The notes under the pieces: model-generated
Told to the model about the DNA's origin: nothing
Seen by the model: the letters and a program-made list of their open reading frames with translations, nothing else
The model's database searches: none
From: Chondrinema litorale
Lineage (GTDB): Bacteria > Bacteroidota > Bacteroidia > Cytophagales > Flammeovirgaceae
Assembly (NCBI RefSeq): GCF_026250525.1
Contig: NZ_CP111049.1
Span: 62,001-126,000 of the forward strand
DNA: 64,000 nucleotides
Direction of reading: 5' to 3'
In this document: in pieces, positions 1 to 7,565 of the stretch
Position numbering within the stretch: position 1 is the first letter of the stretch
Layout: each line of letters begins with the position of its first letter
Translations under genes and position numbers: made by a program

Positions 1-1074
1 ATCAGAATCTAGATAAATAGATTTTAAGTTTTGCAAACTGAATTCATAAAACATATTATACTGCTTCATGCTATCACCCATGTATTTATTGATAAACTGA
101 GGAAGCTTATCTTCTAAAAGTTCTGCACTCACATTCTCTTTTAGCAAGAGATAAGTATAAAATCCATTAAAAAACCAACCATCAGATTGTAATACCTGTG
201 GTTGTACAGTTTCGAGTGTGCTAAATGAACCCAATGCCTCATATTGTATATGCGAGTTTTGCGGGCAGTCTTCTACAATTCCAGTAATTTTATACTCCGC
301 TCCTTGGTTGCCAGCATCGTACAAAAACATGGTAATGGTTTCACCAATTGGATTTTCATCACCAAAATATCTTCTTGCCATGCTTTCTGAAAGTACCAAA
401 CTAAATGGTTCTTTTAAAGCTGAGTTTGCATCTCCACTTTTCAGTTTGAAATCAAACGCATCAAAGAAAGAAGGATCGGTAAATAACAAATTATTTTCTG
501 CGATTAAGGTCGTGTTTTTCTTCACCACCGCATTATTTCTATCGAACCGAACAGCTGCTTCAACCTCTGGAAAATCTGCTAACAATTGTGGGCCAATTGG
601 TGGTGAGGTTACTGCTTGTTGAAAAGTTTCTGACTCTGTTTGTACCCCACCTGCTAATCTATATATGCGATCGCCTTTGGTATGAAATGCATCATAACTC
701 AACTCAAACTGTACCCACAGAAATATTAATGCAAAAGATGCCAAACCAAGTGCTAAGCCTGATATGTTGATGATAGATTGTGTTTTTTGCCTTTTGAGGT
801 TTCTGAGATAAACCAATAGATAGTTTTTGAACATAGGAACAATGTTTAAAGTGAGGTAATCCTTTTTTCTCTTTTTAAAAAAGAATGGTCTGAAATAATG
901 AACAGCATCAAACAGATATAAAAGCTTGGCTTTTTGTAAGCCTTTTTCTCTCACATTCTCATAAAAAACTTCTGCTAGATCGCCTTCAATTTCTTCCAGA
1001 AACTGTTCGTCACAAAAGTTCTTAATCAAAGCGAATATCCATTCCGGAGGATTAATGTCTTTGGGTGCTTTCAT
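1..1074 (-). CDS. ABC transporter permease, MacB/FtsX type with N-terminal prefix domain (partial, C-terminus outside window)
   Basis: Reading down from the ATG at 1074 gives an open frame to base 1 with no stop, 358 codons, so the C-terminal part lies outside the window. The first ~80 residues (starting MKAPKDINPPEWIFALIKNF) resemble the cytoplasmic permease prefix domain that Bacteroidota put in front of MacB-like permeases. A membrane segment (INISGLALGLASFALIFLWV) follows, and then the long periplasmic MacB-type domain with FPEVEAAVRF and SESMARRYFGDENPIG. Such permeases usually act in mechanotransmission or export of peptides or antimicrobials with a separate ATPase, which is not visible here. 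The ATG overlaps the stop of the upstream PadR gene (ATGA), so the two are translationally coupled. Confidence 0.85.
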   Translation of the reverse strand, partial: MKAPKDINPPEWIFALIKNFCDEQFLEEIEGDLAEVFYENVREKGLQKAKLLYLFDAVHYFRPFFFKKRKKDYLTLNIVPMFKNYLLVYLRNLKRQKTQSIINISGLALGLASFALIFLWVQFELSYDAFHTKGDRIYRLAGGVQTESETFQQAVTSPPIGPQLLADFPEVEAAVRFDRNNAVVKKNTTLIAENNLLFTDPSFFDAFDFKLKSGDANSALKEPFSLVLSESMARRYFGDENPIGETITMFLYDAGNQGAEYKITGIVEDCPQNSHIQYEALGSFSTLETVQPQVLQSDGWFFNGFYTYLLLKENVSAELLEDKLPQFINKYMGDSMKQYNMFYEFSLQNLKSIYLDSD

Positions 1075-1415
1075 ATTTTTCCGGGTTTTATATCGAATGC
1101 TATATCAGGAATTTGTTTCCATAATCTTTGGCGCATCTCCATAGATTCCTTGAGCACCTTTTGGCCATAAGTGGTAACTTTATAGAACTTCTTTCGCTTA
1201 CCTCCACGCTCCTTACTGGGTTCTCCAAAATAAGATTCTAGATAGGCTTTGTCTTCTAATCTGTTTACAGCAGCGTGTACTGCGCCAATGCTAATTTTTC
1301 TTCCGGCTTGGTTTTCTAATTCTTTTTTAATCATTACTCCATAAGCATTGTCATACAGCACGCCTATTGTGAGTAAAACCAGTTCTTCAAATTCGCCTAG
1401 ATATGTTCCTTTCAT
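1071..1415 (-). CDS. PadR family transcriptional regulator
   Basis: The 114-residue protein is the usual length for a short PadR-type winged-helix repressor. Residues ~5-85 form the helix-turn-helix and wing (FEELVLLTIGVLYDNAYGV, GAVHAAVNRLEDKAYLES, then a basic RGGKRKKFYKVT wing). PadR proteins typically repress an adjacent transporter and are released by a small ligand. The gene overlaps the downstream permease by four bases, and this regulator plus prefix-domain permease pair is a common Bacteroidota arrangement. A direct repeat just upstream (1439-1513) could be its autoregulatory operator. The family call is firm; the ligand is unknown. Confidence 0.9.
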   Translation of the reverse strand: MKGTYLGEFEELVLLTIGVLYDNAYGVMIKKELENQAGRKISIGAVHAAVNRLEDKAYLESYFGEPSKERGGKRKKFYKVTTYGQKVLKESMEMRQRLWKQIPDIAFDIKPGKI

Positions 1416-1438
1416 CTTTTATAAGATTCTATTAATTT

Positions 1439-1513
1439 CATATTTGTATATAAAATTAGAAAAAATTTTAATTTACTCCTATTATATATTTCATAAATGT
1501 ATATAAAATAGAG
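1439..1513 (-). promoter_or_regulatory. Direct repeat upstream of padR, possible operator
   Basis: Two copies of CATANNTGTATATAAAAT-like sequence lie at 1439-1460 and 1492-1513, 53 bp apart. They share 16 of their first 18 bases. They sit immediately upstream of the PadR gene on its coding side, where a PadR autoregulatory site is expected. Operator function is inferred from position; the repeat itself is directly visible. Confidence 0.4.
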
Positions 1514-1553
1514 ATGAATGGTTAGATTTTATTTGAAATGGAAATCTTAAAAA

Positions 1554-3245
1554 TTACAGCTTATTAAATAATAGGTTCCTTACTCGGCCATTCGAAACTT
1601 TAAAACCGATCACCATTCCATTACTATTTCTAATAAAATCGATGATGTGATAGGCATAGAATGAACTTTGAAAAGTATCTTTCTTAATCGGATTGAATTC
1701 CATATCGCTTATTCTGATATGTTTTGCGATGAGTTTTTCATTCTCAACCACAAAGTTTAGTGTAGTTTCTAATTCTTCACTATAATATAAACCAGCAAAA
1801 TTTTCTAGTTCTTCAGGAGTATAAGCTACTGAATCGAAGGATTCGAAAATAAGAGGCTCTCCTTCATTCTCGATTACATTCATAAATTTTTGATCGCCAT
1901 TATTCTCGAATTTCACAGTAAGGTCGATGTTATCCCCTTGCATCTTAAATTCATTATCGCTTACTGGGAGCAAATCACTTTCGTTGCCTTCCCACCTAAA
2001 ATATCTCAAGGTATCATTCTTTACATAGATTTTTCTACTGTAGTATTCTTTTGGTTGCCAATAATTACCACTAAACTTTGCAAGTTTTTCAGCCTTTAGC
2101 TTTTTGTATTTTACTTTGGGTTTTTCTTCTTTTTCAGGTAGTTGATAATATTTTTCTAAATACAAATCTGCCACTCGATTGGCTAATCCACCCGGATTAA
2201 AGTTTGCCAAATTACTAAGCACCACTACCGCAAACTCTTGATCTGGATATCTCAATAAAAATGTTCTGTATCCAGCATCTGCTCCTCCATGCGAAACCTG
2301 ATTTAATCCTTTATATTTACTCACAAACTGACCAAGTGCACCACCAAAAGTTTTGCCGTTGTTTAAAACAGCCAGTGTATTCATTTTATCTATAATTTCT
2401 TCGTTTCCAACTTTTGGTTCAATAAAATTCATAGTCCACAAGCTTAGGTCTTCTACAGTTGTAAATAAGCTGGTTGCACCCACATTAGCATAGCTTAAAA
2501 CACTTTTTTTGTAGGTATCTCCATCGAGATAATAAGAGTACGATCTGTTTTTTACAATTTTTTCGTGGTCATCGTAAAACAATGAGTTTGACATTTTGAG
2601 AGGCTCAAAAATTCGTTCTTTAGTAAACTCAGCGAAACTTTTACCCGAAACTCTGGCTACTACTTCTGCTAATAATGTAAAACCTGAATTGCAATAGAGA
2701 TACTCCTCTCCCGGCTCAAAATTTAGCTCTTTTTGTTTACTTATTAATTTTAAAACATGCTCTAGTGTAATTACATCATCAAATCGCCAGCCTGCCATTA
2801 TCAATAAACTCCACTGATCTCTAAGCCCGCTAGTATGAGTAGCCAAATGCCTTAAGGTAATCGATTTGCCAAAATCTGGAATTTCTGGAATGTACTTTCT
2901 CACATCATCATCTAAAGACAATTTGCCATCAGCTTCTAGTAACAATGTAGAAAATGCTGTGAATTGTTTTGAAACAGAAGCCACATGAAAAATTGTAGAA
3001 GGTCTATTGGGAATATCGTATTCTAGATTAGCACTTCCATAACCTTTTTTATAAACAATTTCTCCAGCACTTACCACTGCCACCGTTGCACCGGCTTTCT
3101 CTGGATTATCCCATTCGGTGAAGAGACTATCTATCTTTTCACTAATTAACTCAGTATGTTTTGGGATTTTTGTAGATTGAGCAAAGATTAGATTTAAGTT
3201 GCTAGTAGAAGCAATTAAAAAAGCAACAAGTAAAAAAAATTTCAT
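1554..3245 (-). CDS. Serine hydrolase, beta-lactamase class C/esterase family, secreted
   Basis: A 563-residue protein with an N-terminal signal peptide ending near residue 22 (FAQ). The catalytic domain follows: SxxK is S90-V-S-K93, the YxN motif is Y184-C-N186, and HGGADAGYR near residue 320 matches the third HxG-type motif. Together they identify the penicillin-binding/class C beta-lactamase fold that also contains D-aminopeptidases and esterases. About 180 residues after the catalytic domain form an extra beta-rich region, common in Bacteroidota members. It probably acts in the periplasm or outside the cell on a peptide or ester. The gene is monocistronic, and neighbours do not reveal the substrate. 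True beta-lactam resistance is not implied. Confidence 0.88.
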   Translation of the reverse strand: MKFFLLVAFLIASTSNLNLIFAQSTKIPKHTELISEKIDSLFTEWDNPEKAGATVAVVSAGEIVYKKGYGSANLEYDIPNRPSTIFHVASVSKQFTAFSTLLLEADGKLSLDDDVRKYIPEIPDFGKSITLRHLATHTSGLRDQWSLLIMAGWRFDDVITLEHVLKLISKQKELNFEPGEEYLYCNSGFTLLAEVVARVSGKSFAEFTKERIFEPLKMSNSLFYDDHEKIVKNRSYSYYLDGDTYKKSVLSYANVGATSLFTTVEDLSLWTMNFIEPKVGNEEIIDKMNTLAVLNNGKTFGGALGQFVSKYKGLNQVSHGGADAGYRTFLLRYPDQEFAVVVLSNLANFNPGGLANRVADLYLEKYYQLPEKEEKPKVKYKKLKAEKLAKFSGNYWQPKEYYSRKIYVKNDTLRYFRWEGNESDLLPVSDNEFKMQGDNIDLTVKFENNGDQKFMNVIENEGEPLIFESFDSVAYTPEELENFAGLYYSEELETTLNFVVENEKLIAKHIRISDMEFNPIKKDTFQSSFYAYHIIDFIRNSNGMVIGFKVSNGRVRNLLFNKL

Positions 3246-3666
3246 TTAACGACGGAAGAAAGAAGTTTCAAATTAAGTTTAGTGGCATTCTAGCAAATAA
3301 AGTTTTCAAGAAGCTAGTATAAATATACCTCTAAATAAAGATATGGTCATTTTTTGTGGAAAATATCTACCTAAAAATTCATTTACATCTTATTTAAAAA
3401 TAAGTGAAAACTTTTGTGTGACTTATTGAAATAAGCTGGTCTATAAGCATAGCGAGACGAAACAAATATTTTGTTTCTATTTATTAATCTGATATAGAAC
3501 ATGTTAACTATTTGTATCTTTCTTTAACTCGCAAAGGGAGATACTTTTTTGTTTAATTAGCGCTGTTTTTCGATGGTTAATCAATAATTAAGAGGAAAAT
3601 GTAGGGAACATAATTTGTTTTTATTGTTATTATTTATATAATGATTTACAACACATTTTTTAGACT
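3246..3666. other. Intergenic region between divergent genes, promoter region of the amine operon
   Basis: This 421-bp AT-rich stretch separates the divergent serine hydrolase and the plus-strand operon starting at 3667. No open frame or RNA gene was recognised. Its clearest structure is the perfect palindrome at 3459-3477. The promoter itself could not be assigned with confidence to the Bacteroidota -33/-7 consensus. Confidence 0.5.
3459..3477. promoter_or_regulatory. Perfect 19-bp palindrome, candidate operator of the amine operon
   Basis: GAAACAAA-TAT-TTTGTTTC is a perfect inverted repeat with 8-bp arms and a 3-bp centre. It lies about 190 bp upstream of the first operon gene and about 215 bp upstream of the divergent hydrolase start. 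The symmetry fits binding by a dimeric regulator. There is no adjacent regulator gene, so the binding protein is unknown. Confidence 0.4.
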
Positions 3667-5022
3667 ATGAACTTTAAAAGCATTAATCCTTATACCGACG
3701 AACTCATCAACGAATTTCCTACACTTACAGATGAAGGTCTCAGGGATAAACTAAAAAGAAGCGCAGTTTCTTACGAAGGCTGGAAAAGAACTTCTTACAA
3801 AGAAAGAGCTGCTCTTTTCAATCAAGTATCTAAACTGCTCAGAGAAAACAAAGAAAAATATGCTCGCACTGTCACACTCGAAATGGGCAAAGCAATTAAA
3901 GAGTCAATTGCTGAAGTTGAAAAATGTGCATGGGTTTGTGATTACTATGCCGAAAATGCAGAAGCATTTTTAAAAGATGAATATCTAGAATCTGATGCAC
4001 AAAAAAGTTTTGTGAGTTACGAACCAATCGGTGCGATTCTAGCCGTAATGCCTTGGAATTTCCCATATTGGCAAGTTTTTAGGTTTGCTGCACCTTACTT
4101 AATGGCAGGCAATGTAGCCTTGCTCAAACATGCACCAAACGTAACAGGCTGTGCCATCGAGATAGAAAATATATTTAGAGAAGCTGGTTTCCCAGAAGGT
4201 GTTTTTCAATCGCTTATTATAGAAGTAGATCAAGTCGAAAAAGTAATTGAAAGCCACATTGTGCAAGCTGCTACGCTTACAGGTAGCGAAAAAGCAGGTG
4301 CATCGCTGGCTTCACTAGCAGGAAAAAACATAAAAAAAACAGTATTGGAATTGGGTGGTTCAGACCCATTTATCGTTTTAGCTGATGCTGATATTGAAAA
4401 AGCTGCTACTGTTGCAGTACAATCGAGAATGCTAAATGCAGGGCAGAGTTGTATTGCTGCAAAACGATTTATGGTAGTTGAATCTGTTAAAGATGAATTT
4501 ACCGCAATAGTCCAAAAGAAAATTGCCGAATTAAAAACTGGTGATCCTCTTTTAAAAGACACCACTACTGGTCCACTTGCCAGAGTTGATCTGGCTGAGA
4601 ACTTGAGCAGACAAGTACAAGAAAGTGTAAAAGCTGGTGCCGGATTAGTAATGGGAGGGCAACAAGAAAAAGCACACTTTAATCCAGCACTTTTGGTAGA
4701 TGTAAAACCGGGAATGGCAAATTTTGACGAAGAAACATTTGGCCCTGCTGCCACAATTATTCCTGTAAAGGATGAAAAACAGGCTATTCTCTATGCCAAC
4801 CAATCAATCTATGGATTAGGTGCATCTCTTTGGACTAAAGATACCGATAAAGCAGTAAGAATTGCTAGAGAGATACATTCCGGAGCAGTATTTATCAATT
4901 CACTTGTAAAATCTGACCCAAGATTGCCTTTTGGAGGAATTAAAAAATCTGGCTACGGCAGAGAGCTTTCTCACCATGGAATTAAAGAATTTGTAAATGC
5001 GAAAACCATTTACGTAAGCTAA
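3667..5022 (+). CDS. NAD(P)-dependent succinate/glutarate semialdehyde dehydrogenase (GabD/DavD type)
   Basis: This 451-residue aldehyde dehydrogenase oxidises an omega-semialdehyde to the dicarboxylic acid in the cytosol. PWNFPYWQVFR (from 129) and GSEKAG (206-211) form the cofactor site. E228 in LELGGSD is the general base, C262 in NAGQSCIAAKR is the nucleophile, and EETFGP closes the domain. The length matches the shorter SSADH subfamily rather than the ~480-residue betaine aldehyde type. The next gene encodes the matching aminotransferase, so the pair converts 4-aminobutyrate or 5-aminovalerate to succinate or glutarate. Sequence alone does not decide between the C4 and C5 substrates. Confidence 0.9.
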   Translation: MNFKSINPYTDELINEFPTLTDEGLRDKLKRSAVSYEGWKRTSYKERAALFNQVSKLLRENKEKYARTVTLEMGKAIKESIAEVEKCAWVCDYYAENAEAFLKDEYLESDAQKSFVSYEPIGAILAVMPWNFPYWQVFRFAAPYLMAGNVALLKHAPNVTGCAIEIENIFREAGFPEGVFQSLIIEVDQVEKVIESHIVQAATLTGSEKAGASLASLAGKNIKKTVLELGGSDPFIVLADADIEKAATVAVQSRMLNAGQSCIAAKRFMVVESVKDEFTAIVQKKIAELKTGDPLLKDTTTGPLARVDLAENLSRQVQESVKAGAGLVMGGQQEKAHFNPALLVDVKPGMANFDEETFGPAATIIPVKDEKQAILYANQSIYGLGASLWTKDTDKAVRIAREIHSGAVFINSLVKSDPRLPFGGIKKSGYGRELSHHGIKEFVNAKTIYVS

Positions 5023-5032
5023 TAATTATACA

Positions 5033-5064
5033 AAGTGATAGATCAAATAAAAAAACTATCACTT
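5033..5064 (+). terminator. Hairpin between dehydrogenase and aminotransferase genes
   Basis: AAGTGATAG (5033-5041) and CTATCACTT (5056-5064) form a 9-bp stem with a 14-base loop, followed by a short T-rich run. It lies 11 bases after the dehydrogenase stop. It may attenuate transcription inside the operon or stabilise the upstream message. Confidence 0.4.
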
Positions 5065-5165
5065 CACTTTTTATCTTTCAACCTATTGCAGACTTAGCCG
5101 CAAGTCTGTCTACTAGCTATTACCTTACAATTACAACCTGCAAAAGCAGGCAGAAGCTAAATTTA

Positions 5166-6488
5166 ATGAAAATGAGCAATGCAAAAGATTTAATAGAAAG
5201 AAGAAAAAACGTAGTACCCCAAGGTGTGGGTATTTTTAATCCGGCAACGGTTAGTGAAGCAAAAGATGGAATTATAATAGATGCTGATGGAAATGAAATG
5301 ATAGATTTTGCCGGAGGAATTGGTGTACTAAATGCAGGTCACTGTCCAGCACCTGTAGTAAAAGCCATTCAGCAACAGGCCGAAAAATTGATTCATGCTT
5401 GTTTCCATGTGGGAACTTACGAACCTTATGTAGCACTTGCCGAAAAACTTACCAGTTTATTCCCTCATGGAGCACAAACAAAAGCCATGCTTACCAATAC
5501 AGGAGCTGAATCTGTAGAGAATGCCATAAAAATTGCCAGACAAGCAACAGGTCGACAAGCGGTGATTTGTTTTACTGGTGCATTTCATGGTCGGTCTATG
5601 ATGGCCATGTCATTAACTTCTAAAGTAGCCTACAAAACTGGATGTGGCCCTTTTGCACCAGAAGTCTATAGAGTACAATATCCTAATTACTATAAAAACC
5701 AAGATGGTCTTTCTCAAGACGAGTTTTCAGACAGAGAGCTTTTCAAGTTTAAGAAAGCGCTGGTAAATATGGTTGACTCTGATAATGTGGCTGCTGTTAT
5801 TATCGAACCAGTTCAAGGTGAAGGAGGATTTAATGTTACTCCAAAAAAATACCTACAAGGTTTAAGAGATATTTGTACTCAACACGGTATTATGTTGATT
5901 ATCGATGAAGTACAAAGTGGATTTGCTAGAACTGGAAAATGGGCGGCCTATCAGCATTACGGAATTACCCCTGATATATCTACTTGGGCAAAATCTATGG
6001 GTTCGGGTATGCCAATTGGTGCTGTAGTGGGCAAAGCAGAAATTATGGATAAAGCCAGACCAGGAACAATAGGTGGTACTTATCTTGGAAACCCTGTTTC
6101 TTGTGCTGCTGCTCTTGCCACCATAAAATTTATCGACGAGCAAAACCTGAATGATAGAGCAGTAGAAATCGGGCAGTTTGTAACTGAACGATTTGAAGCC
6201 ATGCAGAAAAAAACAGATGTAATCGGAGATATTCGAGGTTTGGGTGCCATGAATGCCATCGAGCTTGTGAAAGACGGTAACCCAACTCAACCAGATGCAG
6301 ACCTTACTGCAAAATTAGTTGTTAGCTGCTTCAACCGTGGACTCATCATCCTTTCGGCAGGAACATTTAAAAATGTAATTAGAATTTTAAGTCCATTGGT
6401 AATTACCAACGAGCAATTAGATAAAGGATTAAACATCCTTGAAGAGGAATTAATGAAATTAACCTCAATGGCAGAACCTGCTATATAA
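5166..6488 (+). CDS. 4-aminobutyrate/5-aminovalerate aminotransferase (class III, GabT/DavT type)
   Basis: A 440-residue class III PLP aminotransferase that moves the omega-amino group of GABA or 5-aminovalerate to 2-oxoglutarate. D247 in IIDEVQSGFARTG holds the pyridine nitrogen, and K276 in WAKSMGSGMPIGAVVG is the Schiff-base lysine. NTGAESVENAIKIAR (111-125) is the phosphate-binding loop, and GTYLGNPVSCAAA marks the GabT/ArgD/omega-aminotransferase group. It follows the semialdehyde dehydrogenase by 143 bp on the same strand, so product and substrate match. GABA versus aminovalerate preference is unresolved. An acetylornithine aminotransferase is less likely given the partner and the absence of arginine biosynthesis genes. 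Confidence 0.9.
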   Translation: MKMSNAKDLIERRKNVVPQGVGIFNPATVSEAKDGIIIDADGNEMIDFAGGIGVLNAGHCPAPVVKAIQQQAEKLIHACFHVGTYEPYVALAEKLTSLFPHGAQTKAMLTNTGAESVENAIKIARQATGRQAVICFTGAFHGRSMMAMSLTSKVAYKTGCGPFAPEVYRVQYPNYYKNQDGLSQDEFSDRELFKFKKALVNMVDSDNVAAVIIEPVQGEGGFNVTPKKYLQGLRDICTQHGIMLIIDEVQSGFARTGKWAAYQHYGITPDISTWAKSMGSGMPIGAVVGKAEIMDKARPGTIGGTYLGNPVSCAAALATIKFIDEQNLNDRAVEIGQFVTERFEAMQKKTDVIGDIRGLGAMNAIELVKDGNPTQPDADLTAKLVVSCFNRGLIILSAGTFKNVIRILSPLVITNEQLDKGLNILEEELMKLTSMAEPAI

Positions 6489-6586
6489 AAAGCAGAAAAT
6501 TACTTTCCGCTAAACCAGCTTACTGCAACTATATGTATATGGTTAGCAGCTCAATCACTATGTTAAAATTTAAATCATTTAGATAA

Positions 6587-7561
6587 ATGAATACATTTTC
6601 TATTGCCGGTATACAAATGAAAGTCCATGCGGCCTATCCAAACTTTGAAGCTATGAAATTCAAATTGGATGTGCTCATGTCCATCTATCCGTGGGTAGAA
6701 ATGGTAATGTTTAGCGAACTGTCACCTTTTGGTCCACTAACTCATCACGCACAAGAATTCCCAAACGAAACAGAACAGGCTTTTCAAGAAATGGCAAAAA
6801 AACATCGAATCTGGCTAATACCGGGTTCCATGTTTGAAAAGAGAAATAACAAAATATACAATACAGCAACGGTAATTAATCCGGAAGGTAAAATCGTGAA
6901 AAGATACAGTAAAATGTTTCCTTTTTTACCTTACGAAGAGGGTGTTTCTGGTGGTGATCAATTTTGTGTATTTGACATTCCGAACGTTGGTAGGTTTGGT
7001 TTACTCATTTGCTACGATATGTGGTTTCCTGAAACTTCGCGCCAATTGGCAGCCATGGGTGCAGAAGTAATTCTTCACCCAACATTAACCGGAACCATAG
7101 ACCGAGATGTAGAACTTTCTATTGTGAGAGCCACTTCTGCCATTAATCAATGTTATGTGTTTGATGTAAACGGCCTCGAAACTGGTGGAACTGGAAAATC
7201 GTTAATTTGCGGTCCTGATGGTGGTATTATCTATCAAGCAGAGCAGGTAGAAGAAATGATTCCCATAGAAATCGATCTAGATCGGGTAAAACGCAGTCGT
7301 GAAAATGGCATCCTCAGATTAGGCCAACCGCTTAAAAGCTTTAGAGAAAAAGCCAGCACATTTCCAGTTTATCAAAAAGGTGCAGACTTATCTTACTTAC
7401 ACTCGCTAGGGCCAATTAAAAAACCTACACGAATTAAAGAAATACAGGAAAGTCTAGAAAATGAAGTTCCACCTCCACCACAGTCTACATGGTATAAGTT
7501 TAAGAACAAATTTAAAGGTAACAACAACCTCGAAAACAACATTAACCCAAAAAACCAATGA
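6587..7561 (+). CDS. Carbon-nitrogen hydrolase (nitrilase superfamily amidase)
   Basis: A 324-residue nitrilase-fold enzyme with the full Glu-Lys-Cys triad: E44 in FSELSPFG, K109 in RYSKMFPF and C142 in LLICYDMWFPE. The core ends near residue 265, and a ~55-residue basic tail rich in prolines and lysines follows. Members cleave amides or carbamoyl groups, for example 5-aminovaleramide in the Dav route or N-carbamoylputrescine in the agmatine route. Between an omega-aminotransferase and a decarboxylase-fold enzyme, an omega-amino amide is the most economical substrate, but this is inference. The stop is followed after four bases by the next start codon, so translation is probably coupled. Confidence 0.88.
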   Translation: MNTFSIAGIQMKVHAAYPNFEAMKFKLDVLMSIYPWVEMVMFSELSPFGPLTHHAQEFPNETEQAFQEMAKKHRIWLIPGSMFEKRNNKIYNTATVINPEGKIVKRYSKMFPFLPYEEGVSGGDQFCVFDIPNVGRFGLLICYDMWFPETSRQLAAMGAEVILHPTLTGTIDRDVELSIVRATSAINQCYVFDVNGLETGGTGKSLICGPDGGIIYQAEQVEEMIPIEIDLDRVKRSRENGILRLGQPLKSFREKASTFPVYQKGADLSYLHSLGPIKKPTRIKEIQESLENEVPPPPQSTWYKFKNKFKGNNNLENNINPKNQ

Positions 7562-7565
7562 AAGC

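Noticed and set aside
4230..4754. 174-residue antisense open frame inside the dehydrogenase
   Set aside because: Shadow of a conserved enzyme; no recognisable domain and no promoter context.
7461..7565. Upstream ATG extending the decarboxylase-family protein by 35 residues
   Set aside because: It would overlap the nitrilase gene by 100 bp and encode a non-conserved leader; ATG 7566 follows the nitrilase stop directly.
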